Shown: positions 6,371 through 13,239, counted from the stretch's first letter. The stretch is DNA of 13,495 nucleotides from Bacteroidales bacterium (GCA_030526455.1 JAUNCU010000069.1:1-13495), one strand, 5' to 3'. Numbers and translations: made by a program. The notes: generated by a model from the letters alone, not told the origin.

Positions 6371-7498
6371 TTACAGCACATGCTTCTCTATCCATTGCTG
6401 CAGGAATAGGTCGTAGACGCGGTAGGTGTTGTTTTCTCGCGTGATGAAGTCTTTTTCAAGCAGTCCTTTCACGGCTGCCACCACTGCGCTGGGCGACTGC
6501 AACTGGTGGCGCTTGGCAAATGCACCGCTTGTCACCGCCTTGGCTTCGCCCTCTTGCGCAATTGCCACGAGCGTCTTTCGCTGCTTTTCGGGCAATTGAT
6601 ACAGGAGGCCCTCGTAGGTGTCGGCGGAGAGATTGATGATGTAGTCGATGCCCTCTTCAATCATTTGGCTCGTGCACGTTTCTCCCGCGGGGGTGATTTG
6701 AAACATGTAGTTCATGATTTTCTGCATGTAGGATGTGGTGCTTCTGAAGCGGTGGTAGAGCAGCGGCACCACGTCGGGCTCGATAGATTTTCCCGCTTCT
6801 TCAAATTTTACGCTCACGAAATCGCTGTATTTTTCCACCGGGATGGGCTTGAGGTTGAACACCGTTACCGACTGGTAGAACGGGCGCGATGGCGATGTGA
6901 AGATTTCTCCCATCAAGTGACGCTGCGAACCGGAGAAGATGAAGTTGGCGTTAGGGCAGCGCTGAATGTGGGTGCGCAGTGCGGCCTCCACGTTTTCGCC
7001 GTCGGTGTAATGGGTGATTTGCTGAAATTCATCGATAGCCACGAGGCAATGCTTATCGGCCTCCGAGAGGTAGCGGAATATTTCGTCGAGCGTGACCGCT
7101 GGTTGCGAGATGGTGCCTGCGCCAATCCCCCACACGGGACTGCCGTTGATGTCGAAACTGATTTCGGAGCGCACCGACGACACAATTTGCAGGAATTGCT
7201 CCCAAGCGCTTCGCCCCTTGCTTCGCAGCGAATCGATGATGGTTTTGCCCAGCAGTGCCACCATTTCGCTGAAATTTTTAGTGGCATAGATGTCGATGAG
7301 GAAAGTGTGGTAGTTTTCCTTGATGCCTTCCTGGCAGAAGCAGTGGCGAATGAGGTCGGTCTTGCCGATGCGCCGTGGCGAGATGAGGGCCACATTGTTG
7401 CCATTGGTGAGCATGCTTATGAGAAACTGGGTTTCTTGCACGCGATCGCAAAAATATTCCGCACCGGCGTATCCATTGGTCACAAAGGGATTCTTCAT
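6371..7498 (-). CDS. P-loop ATPase, ATPase_2 (archaeal-type) family
   Basis: This 375-residue protein is an AAA-related STAND-type ATPase of the ATPase_2 group that is abundant in Bacteroidales. It starts with the usual NPFVTNGYAGAEYFCDR segment (3-19). Walker A is SPRRIGKT (40-47), a form typical of this family in place of GxxxxGKT. Walker B is CLVAIDEFQQI (151-161, Asp156-Glu157). The sensor-1 strand is FIFSGSQRHLM (187-197). Residues about 300-370 look like a winged-helix domain, with QLPEKQRKTLVAIA, SPSAVVAAVKGLLEKDFI and the closing YRVYDLFLQQWI. No nuclease or membrane domain is attached. The physiological role of these proteins is not established; ATP-driven regulation or defence has been proposed for relatives. 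It stands alone, with its own promoter at 7530-7560 and repeats upstream. Confidence 0.88.
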   Translation of the reverse strand: MKNPFVTNGYAGAEYFCDRVQETQFLISMLTNGNNVALISPRRIGKTDLIRHCFCQEGIKENYHTFLIDIYATKNFSEMVALLGKTIIDSLRSKGRSAWEQFLQIVSSVRSEISFDINGSPVWGIGAGTISQPAVTLDEIFRYLSEADKHCLVAIDEFQQITHYTDGENVEAALRTHIQRCPNANFIFSGSQRHLMGEIFTSPSRPFYQSVTVFNLKPIPVEKYSDFVSVKFEEAGKSIEPDVVPLLYHRFRSTTSYMQKIMNYMFQITPAGETCTSQMIEEGIDYIINLSADTYEGLLYQLPEKQRKTLVAIAQEGEAKAVTSGAFAKRHQLQSPSAVVAAVKGLLEKDFITRENNTYRVYDLFLQQWIEKHVL

Positions 7499-7529
7499 AA
7501 TGGGTGAATATATAATGTATTATACCACG

Positions 7530-7560
7530 CAAAGATACTACCCTTTTTTATGAAATACAA
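7530..7560 (-). promoter_or_regulatory. ATPase gene promoter
   Basis: On the minus strand TTG (7558-7560, within TTTGTTG) is followed by 20 bases and then TATCTTTG (7530-7537), a good Bacteroidetes promoter. The start would be near 7523, with a leader of about 25 bases. The repeats at 7563-7595 begin directly upstream of the -33 element. Confidence 0.7.
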
Positions 7561-7562
7561 CA

Positions 7563-7595
7563 AATTATCATAAAATAATTATCATAAAATGATAA
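7563..7595. repeat. Direct and inverted repeats upstream of ATPase promoter
   Basis: AATTATCATAAAAT occurs twice back to back, at 7563-7576 and 7577-7590, a perfect 14-bp tandem repeat. The second copy also forms an inverted repeat with what follows: TTATCAT (7579-7585), AAA, ATGATAA (7589-7595). The cluster lies immediately upstream of the -33 element and looks like a protein-binding site. The regulator is unknown; the ATPase itself, with its winged-helix-like end, is one candidate. Confidence 0.6.
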
Positions 7596-7616
7596 GTTTG
7601 TGGCTTTTGGTGTTAA

Positions 7617-7640
7617 GGGGATGGGGGAGAGCGGGGTGGG
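7617..7640 (+). other. G-quadruplex-type motif
   Basis: Four G runs, GGGG (7617-7620), GGGGG (7623-7627), GGGG (7633-7636) and GGG (7638-7640), are separated by 2, 5 and 1 bases, fitting the G3+N1-7 rule. It lies in the spacer between the frd terminator and the ATPase promoter. Further G runs at 7744-7765 add to the bias. No gene is seen in 7596-7800. Confidence 0.45.
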
Positions 7641-7662
7641 TGTTTTTTTGTGGAGGGATGAG

Positions 7663-7693
7663 CGTCGGCAGAACGCGCTATAGCGCGCCGACG
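7663..7693. repeat. Nested GC-rich palindrome
   Basis: CGTCGGC (7663-7669) pairs with GCCGACG (7687-7693), and the enclosed GCGCTATAGCGC (7675-7686) is itself a perfect 12-bp palindrome. A 5-base AGAAC bulge lies on one side only. The element is very GC-rich inside a T- and G-rich spacer. It may be the remains of a REP-like element; it is not placed as a terminator because it has no adjacent T run. Confidence 0.6.
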
Positions 7694-7793
7694 AATGGTG
7701 ATTTTTTGCTCTGTGGATGGGCTTGCTTTTCTTTCCTTTTTTTTGGGGGGCTTTTTTGGGTGGGTGGAATTTCGGGGCTGGGTGCTTTTTTCT

Positions 7794-7839
7794 CTTAAAA
7801 AAACGAAGCAGGTGGCACCCTTTGTTGGGTGTCACCTGC
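7794..7839 (-). terminator. Intrinsic terminator of frdCAB
   Basis: GCAGGTGGCACCC (7808-7820) pairs with GGGTGTCACCTGC (7827-7839) across a 6-base loop, 13 bp with one G-T wobble. On the minus strand the stem is followed by TTCG and then seven T. It lies about 86 bases after the frdB stop. The intervening 3' leader at 7840-7925 contains short repeats of GGCCTTTGG type but no gene. Confidence 0.85.
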
Positions 7840-7925
7840 TGTGGTTATTGTCATTGCCTTGGCTATGTTGCTTTTGCCGTTAGGCTTTGGCCTTTGGGCC
7901 TTGGCAATTTTGTCAATAATGAGGA

Positions 7926-8678
7926 TTAGTCGCTCACCTTAGCGCAGAGGAACTCGCGGTTGAGGCGGCTGATGTTGCTGAGTTTGATGTTCTTAGGACA
8001 TTCAGCAGCGCAAGCACCGGTGTTGGTGCAGTTACCGAAACCGAGTTCGTCCATCTTAGCCACCATAGCCTTCACGCGGCGCTTAGCCTCGGTCTTGCCT
8101 TGTGGGAGAAGGGCGAATTGGCTCACCTTAGCCGAAACGAAGAGCATAGCCGAACCATTCTTGCAAGCAGCAACGCAAGCGCCACAGCCTACGCAAGTAG
8201 CAGAGTCCATTGCTTCGTCGGCCACTTCCTTAGCGATAGGAAGGGCGTTGGCATCCTGAGCGCCACCGCAGTTGAAACTTACGTAACCACCAGCCTGCTG
8301 AATCTTGTCGAAGGCGTTGCGGTCAACCATGAGGTCCTTGATTACAGGGAATGCTGCCGAGCGCCATGGTTCTACGGTGATGGTTTCGCCATCCTCGAAG
8401 CGGCGCATGTAGAGCTGGCAAGTGGTAGCGCCAGTTGCAGGGCCGTGAGGGTGACCGTTGATGTAGAGTGAGCACATACCGCAGATACCTTCGCGGCAGT
8501 CGTGGTCGAACACGATAGGCTCTTCACCTGCTTCAACGAGGGTTTCGTTGAGGATGTCGAGGGTTTCGAGGAATGAGGTGTCGCTGTCGGTTTCAACATT
8601 CTCATAAGTTACGAAACCACCTTGAGCCTTAGGACCGGCTTGACGCCAGATCTTGAGATTTACTTTCATATTTGCCAT
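7926..8678 (-). CDS. frdB: Fumarate reductase iron-sulfur subunit
   Basis: This 250-residue subunit passes electrons from the cytochrome b subunit to the flavoprotein. The N-terminal ferredoxin-like domain holds the [2Fe-2S] ligands in CREGICGMC (Cys61, Cys66, Cys69) plus Cys87. The C-terminal domain has CVGCGACVAAC (Cys162, 165, 168, 172) and CTNTGACAAECP (Cys217, 223, 227). By comparison with E. coli FrdB, Cys162/165/168/227 bind [4Fe-4S] and Cys172/217/223 bind [3Fe-4S]. All ligands are present. It is the last gene of the frdCAB operon, 35 bases after frdA, and is followed by the operon terminator. The start could be Met1 or Met4 (MANMKV). An AAGGAA run about 8-12 bases before Met1 is one of the few Shine-Dalgarno-like sequences here. 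Succinate dehydrogenase is the reverse activity and cannot be excluded by sequence; fermentative context favours fumarate reduction. Confidence 0.95.
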   Translation of the reverse strand: MANMKVNLKIWRQAGPKAQGGFVTYENVETDSDTSFLETLDILNETLVEAGEEPIVFDHDCREGICGMCSLYINGHPHGPATGATTCQLYMRRFEDGETITVEPWRSAAFPVIKDLMVDRNAFDKIQQAGGYVSFNCGGAQDANALPIAKEVADEAMDSATCVGCGACVAACKNGSAMLFVSAKVSQFALLPQGKTEAKRRVKAMVAKMDELGFGNCTNTGACAAECPKNIKLSNISRLNREFLCAKVSD

Positions 8679-8713
8679 TGTAAATTTCCTTTCTTAATTA
8701 AATGTTGAACGGA

Positions 8714-10720
8714 TTAAGACTTGTAGTTACGGGTTTGAACCTTGATAGCCTCGTAGTGGAGAGGTTCCTTGATGAGTTTAGGAGCAACTTCGTCGCTGCC
8801 TTGGTAGTCCCAGCAAGATACGTAGAAGAAGTTTTCGTCGTCGCGCTTTGCTTCGCCTTCTTCGGTCTGGTATTCTTCGCGGAAGTGACCACCACAAGAC
8901 TCGTTGCGGTTGAGTGCATCGTAAGCGATGAGTTCACCCATGGTGATGAAGTCTTGGAGGCGGAATGCCTTGTCGAGTTCAACGTTCATGCCCTCACCCA
9001 CTGTGCCAGGGATGTAGAGGTTGGTGTTGAATTCCTTGCGGAGGTCCTTGAGCAGCACGAGCGCCTTTTCAAGACCTTCCTTGGTGCGGCCCATACCCAC
9101 GTGTTCCCAGAGGATGTTACCGAGTTCCTTGTGGATAGAGTCAACCGAGCGCTTACCACCGATAGCCATGAGGCGTTCTTCTTCAGCGATACAAGCCTTT
9201 TCTGCTTCCACAAATTCAGGAGCGTCGATGCTGAAGCGTGGCACCTGGATTTGGTCGCTGAGGTAGTTTTGGATGGTGTAAGGAAGCACGAAGTAACCGT
9301 CGGCCAGACCCTGCATCAGTGCAGAAGCACCGAGGCGGTTTGCGCCGTGGTCGGAGAAGTTACATTCACCGATGGCGAACAGACCCTTAACGCTGGTCTG
9401 CAATTCGTAGTCAACCCAGATACCGCCCATGGTGTAGTGGATAGCGGGATAGATCATCATTGGGTTGTAGTAGTTTTCGCCGTTGATGGTGTTAGCGAGT
9501 TCGCCTGGGTTAACGTCGGTGATTTCTTCATACATGTCGAAGAGGTTGCCGTAGCGCTGGCGCACTACGTCGATACCGAGGCGGTTGATGGCTTCAGAGA
9601 AGTCGAGGAACACGGCTTGGCCAGTGTTGTTCACACCGTAGCCCTTGTCGCAGCGTTCCTTAGCGGCGCGAGAAGCCACGTCGCGAGGCACGAGGTTACC
9701 GAATGCTGGATAACGGCGTTCGAGGTAGTAGTCGCGTTCTTCTTCAGGAATGTCGCTACCCTTCTTGGTGCCGGCCTGCAGCGCCTTAGCGTCTTCGATA
9801 TTCTTTGGAACCCAGATGCGGCCGTCGTTACGGAGCGATTCCGACATCAGAGTGAGTTTAGATTGCTTGTCGCCGTGGCGTGGGATACAGGTTGGGTGAA
9901 TCTGCACGTAGGCGGGGTTAGCGAAGTAAGCACCCTTGCGGTAGCAAGCGATAGCAGCCGAGCAGTTGCAGCCCATAGCGTTGGTAGAGAGGAAGTAAGC
10001 GTTGCCGTAGCCACCAGTAGCGATTACCACTGCGTGAGCAGCGAAGCGTTCAAACTTACCAGTCACCAAGTTCTTGGCGATGATACCACGAGCGCGACCG
10101 TCGATCATAACCACGTCGTGCATTTCGTAGCGGTTGAAACTCTTCACCTTACCCATTTGGATTTGGCGGTTGAGCGAACTGTAGGCGCCGAGCAGAAGTT
10201 GCTGACCAGTCTGACCCTTAGCGTAGAAAGTACGGCTCACCTGAGCACCACCGAACGAACGGTTGTCGAGCAAGCCTCCGTAATCGCGAGCGAAAGGTAC
10301 GCCTTGTTCCACGCATTGGTCGATAATATTGTTCGACACTTCAGCGAGGCGGTAAACGTTGGCTTCGCGAGCGCGGTAGTCACCACCCTTCACGGTGTCG
10401 TAGAAGAGGCGGTAGATAGAGTCGCCGTCGTTTTGATAGTTCTTAGCAGCGTTGATACCACCTTGCGCAGCGATAGAGTGAGCGCGGCGTGGAGAGTCTT
10501 GGATGCAGAAGTTGAGCACGTTGAAGCCCATTTCAGCGAGAGTAGATGCTGCTGATGCACCAGCCAGACCGGTACCTACGACGATGATGTCGAGTTTACG
10601 CTTGTTGGCGGGGTTCACCAGTTTCTGGTGTGCCTTATAGTTAGTCCATTTCTCAGCCACAGGACCTTCAGGAATCTTTGAATCGATTACTGGCTGAGCG
10701 AGTTTAGTATTTTCTTCCAT
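8714..10720 (-). CDS. frdA: Fumarate reductase flavoprotein subunit
   Basis: This 668-residue catalytic subunit reduces fumarate to succinate on the cytoplasmic face of the membrane. VVGTGLAGASAAS (47-59) is the FAD dinucleotide-binding motif, and RRAHSIAAQGGINAAKN (78-94) holds His81, the expected site of covalent FAD attachment. Active-site motifs follow: HPTC (275-278), LMSESLRNDGR (291-301), VPRDVASRA (344-352, with Arg346 as the proton-transfer arginine), HYTMGG (428-433) and GECNFSDHGANRLGASAL (451-468, Arg462). Residues about 485-600 form the helical capping bundle, and the C-terminal domain extends to 668. The N-terminal 40 residues before the FAD fold are longer than in E. coli FrdA (602 residues in total), as in other Bacteroidetes enzymes. 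It follows frdC by 46 bases and precedes frdB by 35. From codon 56 on it avoids every TTA, CTA and TCA codon, which fits strong expression. Confidence 0.97.
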   Translation of the reverse strand: MEENTKLAQPVIDSKIPEGPVAEKWTNYKAHQKLVNPANKRKLDIIVVGTGLAGASAASTLAEMGFNVLNFCIQDSPRRAHSIAAQGGINAAKNYQNDGDSIYRLFYDTVKGGDYRAREANVYRLAEVSNNIIDQCVEQGVPFARDYGGLLDNRSFGGAQVSRTFYAKGQTGQQLLLGAYSSLNRQIQMGKVKSFNRYEMHDVVMIDGRARGIIAKNLVTGKFERFAAHAVVIATGGYGNAYFLSTNAMGCNCSAAIACYRKGAYFANPAYVQIHPTCIPRHGDKQSKLTLMSESLRNDGRIWVPKNIEDAKALQAGTKKGSDIPEEERDYYLERRYPAFGNLVPRDVASRAAKERCDKGYGVNNTGQAVFLDFSEAINRLGIDVVRQRYGNLFDMYEEITDVNPGELANTINGENYYNPMMIYPAIHYTMGGIWVDYELQTSVKGLFAIGECNFSDHGANRLGASALMQGLADGYFVLPYTIQNYLSDQIQVPRFSIDAPEFVEAEKACIAEEERLMAIGGKRSVDSIHKELGNILWEHVGMGRTKEGLEKALVLLKDLRKEFNTNLYIPGTVGEGMNVELDKAFRLQDFITMGELIAYDALNRNESCGGHFREEYQTEEGEAKRDDENFFYVSCWDYQGSDEVAPKLIKEPLHYEAIKVQTRNYKS

Positions 10721-10766
10721 TGTAATGAATTCTTTTTGAAGTTAAATAAATTTCTCGACCAAATGA

Positions 10767-11423
10767 TTAGCAAGCGAAGAACCAGGTGAAGTAGATGGCT
10801 TCAACTGCGAAGAGCACGAATACGATAGTAGCCCAAGCGCAAGCGATGCTTCTCCAGCGGCAAATCCATTTGTCGTTAGCCACACCGAGGGTCTGGAATG
10901 CGCTCCAGAAACCGTGGGTGATGTGGAACCAGATTGCTGCGAAGCCGATGAGGTAAACAGGAAGAACCCATACCTGGCTGAATACAGCCTGGAGGTAGAA
11001 CTTGCCGTTCATCACGTGCTCGCCGAGGAGTTCGGGAACCTGCATCTTTGCCCAGAATTGGATCAGGTGAAGAACCATGAAGCAGAACACGATGATACCG
11101 AGCACGAGCATGTTTTGAGATGCCCAACTTACGCTCTTCCAGTTCTTGGAAATAGCGTAACGGTCGTTACCGCGTGCTTTGCGGTTTTGGTAAGTGAGCC
11201 AGAAGGCGTAGATGATGTGCACCATCATGCCGCCAGCGATCACTGCAGTACCAAGTACGGCGTACCAGTTAGCACCGAGGAATTCGCAAATCTTGTCGTA
11301 AGCACCGAACGACACGATAGCCACTGCATTCATCAGCGCGTGAAAGGTCACGAAAAGGACTAAGAAAAGGCCAGTGACACTCATCACCACCTTACGTCCC
11401 ACAGAAGAATTAGTTAACCACAT
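10767..11423 (-). CDS. frdC: Fumarate reductase cytochrome b558 subunit
   Basis: This 218-residue membrane anchor takes electrons from menaquinol and passes them to FrdB. It fits the single-subunit succinate dehydrogenase/fumarate reductase cytochrome b558 family: five hydrophobic helices at about 12-36, 55-77, 102-122, 150-172 and 193-216. Histidines suited to bind two b hemes are His28, His69, His119 and His167, with His170 and His136 as further candidates. The N-terminus, MWLTNSSVGRKVVMSVTGL, is typical of the family. It is the first gene of the operon, with about 115 bases of leader upstream and frdA 46 bases downstream. A separate FrdD is neither present nor expected for this type. Confidence 0.93.
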   Translation of the reverse strand: MWLTNSSVGRKVVMSVTGLFLVLFVTFHALMNAVAIVSFGAYDKICEFLGANWYAVLGTAVIAGGMMVHIIYAFWLTYQNRKARGNDRYAISKNWKSVSWASQNMLVLGIIVFCFMVLHLIQFWAKMQVPELLGEHVMNGKFYLQAVFSQVWVLPVYLIGFAAIWFHITHGFWSAFQTLGVANDKWICRWRSIACAWATIVFVLFAVEAIYFTWFFAC

Positions 11424-11488
11424 AGTAGTTTTAGTAAATTAAGTTATTAATAATGATTTAGTTATAAATTATCTACTTGTCAAATGGC

Positions 11489-11534
11489 GCGCATGCAGCA
11501 GGCCGTTGCATATCAATTTCCTTAGCGCATGCGC
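11489..11534 (-). promoter_or_regulatory. Structured leader of frdCAB mRNA
   Basis: The predicted frd leader contains an inverted repeat: GCGCATGC (11489-11496) pairs with GCATGCGC (11527-11534), closing a 30-base loop. GCGCATGCGC at 11525-11534 is also self-complementary. These GC-rich blocks stand out in an AT-rich leader (11424-11540). No known riboswitch is recognised. A regulatory leader or a palindromic repeat inserted in the 5' UTR are both possible. Confidence 0.4.
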
Positions 11535-11545
11535 ATATTAGTTTA

Positions 11546-11576
11546 CAAAATTACCTATTTAATGTGTTACTTGCAA
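11546..11576 (-). promoter_or_regulatory. frdCAB promoter
   Basis: On the minus strand TTG (11574-11576) is followed by 20 bases and then TAATTTTG (11546-11553), a good Bacteroidetes promoter. Transcription should begin near 11540, leaving a leader of about 115 bases before frdC, long compared with other genes here. Confidence 0.7.
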
Positions 11577-11700
11577 GAGAAATAGCGAAAAAATTCTCTA
11601 ATAATTTTCGCCTCTCACCACGGCGTAGGGCATGCACAGGGGGAGAATGTGGCTGGGCGCGATGCGGTTTTTAAACTGCCGGTCACTTTTTCCGTCAAAT

Positions 11701-11744
11701 AGTTGCAAAATTAGCCGAAAAGTTGCAAATTTGCATATTGCAAC
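11701..11744. promoter_or_regulatory. TTGCAA palindrome cluster at divergent promoter
   Basis: AGTTGCAAA occurs at 11701-11709 and again at 11721-11729, exactly 20 bases apart. TGCAAATTTGCA (11724-11735) is a perfect 12-bp palindrome, and GTTGCAA (11722-11728) forms an inverted repeat with TTGCAAC (11738-11744). A plus-strand promoter may overlap: TTG at 11703-11705, 20 bases, then CAAATTTG at 11726-11733, a near match to TAnnTTTG. The cluster lies 45-88 bases before the Sel1-like gene. Two-turn spacing and nested symmetry suggest an operator. Between 11580 and 11700 I see no gene and no clear signal. Confidence 0.5.
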
Positions 11745-11788
11745 GATTTGCTCTCGAATAATAACTTTTTTAATAATAGAATTTTAGC

Positions 11789-12586
11789 ATGAAGAAATTA
11801 GTTTTGATTTTGTGTGCAGCACTGCTCGCCTGTGGTGCCGCCACCGCTCAAAAGAAGAAAGCAGCAAAGAAAACCAAGCCCGCAACCACTGCCGCAGCAC
11901 CCGCCAAGGTGGGTAGCAATGCCGAAGAAGGCAAGAAATGGTACGACGCCGAGCGCTACGACCAGGCTCGCAAATTCCTGAAGAAGGCTGTGGCCGAAGG
12001 CGACATCGACAGCAAGGTGCGCCTCGCCGCCATCATCTACAACCAGGACATGGATCCCGAAACCGCCAACGCCATGTTCGACGAATGCATCGCAGCCGGT
12101 TCGGCTTTCGCGCTCGAACGCAAGGGCTTCTGCACACTGCAGTCGGCATGGGACACCAAGGAAGATAAACTCAAGAGCATCGAACTCATCCAGAAGGCCA
12201 GCGACATGGGCTATGGCGACGCCACTGCCGAACTTTTTGAAGTGTATCTCAACGGCTTCAAGACTTTTGCCGACCAGGAAGAAATCATCGCCAAGGATGA
12301 AGCCAAGGCTGTGGAATATGCCAAGAAGGGCGCCGAACAGGAAAATCCTGAATGCCTCGCTTACGTGGGCATGTGGGTCTACAAGGGCGTGAAGGGCTTC
12401 GAAAAGGATGAAGCACTGGGCGTGCAGATGCTCGAAGCAGCCGACAAGGCTAGCCGCCGCTTCTTCACCACCAACTGCCTCGAGCCTGCCAAGGTGCTCT
12501 GCCAGCACTACACCGACAATGGTGAAGCCGCTAAGGCATCGGCCATCATGGCACTGCTGAAGAAGTATCACCCCACTGAATTCTAA
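11789..12586 (+). CDS. Exported Sel1/TPR-like repeat protein
   Basis: This 265-residue protein has a signal peptide (MKKLVLILCAALLACGAATA, likely cut before Gln21), then a Lys/Ala/Thr/Pro-rich stretch (22-42), then helical repeats to the end. Repeat-like units include EEGKKWYDAERYDQARKFLKKA (46-67), AMFDECIAAGSAFALERKGF, SIELIQKASDMGYGDATAEL, AVEYAKKGAEQENPECLAYVG and ALGVQMLEAADKAS, the A/G-x-A spacing of Sel1-type TPR repeats. These repeats usually act as protein-binding scaffolds in the periplasm; the partner is unknown. LLAC at 12-15 resembles a lipobox, but the following residues favour ordinary cleavage. The gene is divergent from frdCAB and lies 37 bases before the GYF_2-CD225 gene, with no terminator between, so the two are probably one operon. 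Codon use is strongly biased toward GCC, AAG and GAA, which suggests high expression. Confidence 0.85.
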   Translation: MKKLVLILCAALLACGAATAQKKKAAKKTKPATTAAAPAKVGSNAEEGKKWYDAERYDQARKFLKKAVAEGDIDSKVRLAAIIYNQDMDPETANAMFDECIAAGSAFALERKGFCTLQSAWDTKEDKLKSIELIQKASDMGYGDATAELFEVYLNGFKTFADQEEIIAKDEAKAVEYAKKGAEQENPECLAYVGMWVYKGVKGFEKDEALGVQMLEAADKASRRFFTTNCLEPAKVLCQHYTDNGEAAKASAIMALLKKYHPTEF

Positions 12587-12623
12587 TCATCATTTTTTAC
12601 TAATCAACTAAACCGCGACAATT

Positions 12624-13127
12624 ATGAAATACTACATGCACGTGAATGGGCAGCAAATGGGCCCATTTGAAGAAAGCGAACTGATGATCAATGGCCTTAC
12701 TCCTAACACACCAGTTTGGGCCGACGGTATGGCTTCGTGGATTCCCGCAGGTCAAGTGGCAGCGCTCTCTTACCTCTTTGCGGGCCAGGTGCCTCCCTAT
12801 GGCGGTCAGCCACAGCAGCCACAGTATGCTCAACCACAACCTCAATATGCCACTGGCCAGCATATGCCTATGCCTCCCACTAATCTGGTGTGGGGTATTT
12901 TGGTGACCATCTTCTGCTGCTTGCCATTCGGCATCGTGAGCATCGTGAAGGCATCGCAAGTGACCTCTCTCTACAACCAAGGCCAATACGCCGAAGCGCT
13001 TGAAGCCAGCAAGAGCGCAGGCAAGTGGGCCATGTGGGGCGCCATCTCATGCGTAATAGCCGCTGTGCTCTACCTGATTTGCGTGTTCCTGTTCGTGGGC
13101 TCGTTAGGCGCTTTCGCACACATGTAA
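12624..13127 (+). CDS. GYF_2-CD225 membrane protein
   Basis: This 167-residue protein has a GYF_2 domain at 1-50 (MKYYMHVNGQQMGPFEE, ELMINGLT, VWADGMASW), a short Gln/Pro/Tyr/Gly linker (53-82) and a CD225/dispanin-type membrane domain at about 83-160. The CD225 features are PPTNLVWGILVTIFCCLPFGI (a first membrane segment with Cys-Cys, 84-104), VSIVKASQVTSLYNQGQYAEALEASKSAGKW (the conserved cytoplasmic loop, 105-135) and a second membrane segment at 137-159. In animals this family includes the interferon-induced IFITM proteins; bacterial members are of unknown function. Its GYF_2 domain is a close paralogue of the one at 5638-6255. It follows the Sel1-like gene by 37 bases and is closed by the terminator at 13182-13239. 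Confidence 0.9.
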   Translation: MKYYMHVNGQQMGPFEESELMINGLTPNTPVWADGMASWIPAGQVAALSYLFAGQVPPYGGQPQQPQYAQPQPQYATGQHMPMPPTNLVWGILVTIFCCLPFGIVSIVKASQVTSLYNQGQYAEALEASKSAGKWAMWGAISCVIAAVLYLICVFLFVGSLGAFAHM

Positions 13128-13181
13128 TCAGCATTCCCGCCTCGCCGCCCAATGCCGGCCGAGGCCACAACCAATAACAGC

Positions 13182-13239
13182 CAGGGGGCTGTGCAACGGT
13201 GAAACACTCACCAAAGCACAGCCCCCTGCTATTTTTTTT
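13182..13239 (+). terminator. Terminator of the Sel1-GYF operon
   Basis: CAGGGGGCTGTGC (13182-13194) pairs perfectly with GCACAGCCCCCTG (13216-13228), 13 bp, followed by CTA and eight T (13232-13239). The loop holds a second small stem, GGTGA (13198-13202) with TCACC (13208-13212). It lies 54 bases after the stop codon at 13127. Confidence 0.92.

Noticed and set aside
8702..10555. 617-codon open frame on the plus strand
   Set aside because: It is antisense to frdA in codon register, and its openness follows from frdA codon bias. Its translation is Val/His/Glu-rich without domains.
7926..11423. Succinate dehydrogenase as the primary label
   Set aside because: The family is reversible and sequence does not decide, but the fermentative Bacteroidales setting favours fumarate reductase.
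11477..11674. 65-codon plus-strand open frame between frdC and the Sel1-like gene
   Set aside because: It overlaps the frd promoter and leader and lacks recognisable protein features.
11789..11850. Lipoprotein signal in the Sel1-like protein
   Set aside because: LLAC at residues 12-15 fits only loosely, and the cut before Gln21 is more usual in this phylum; not settled.
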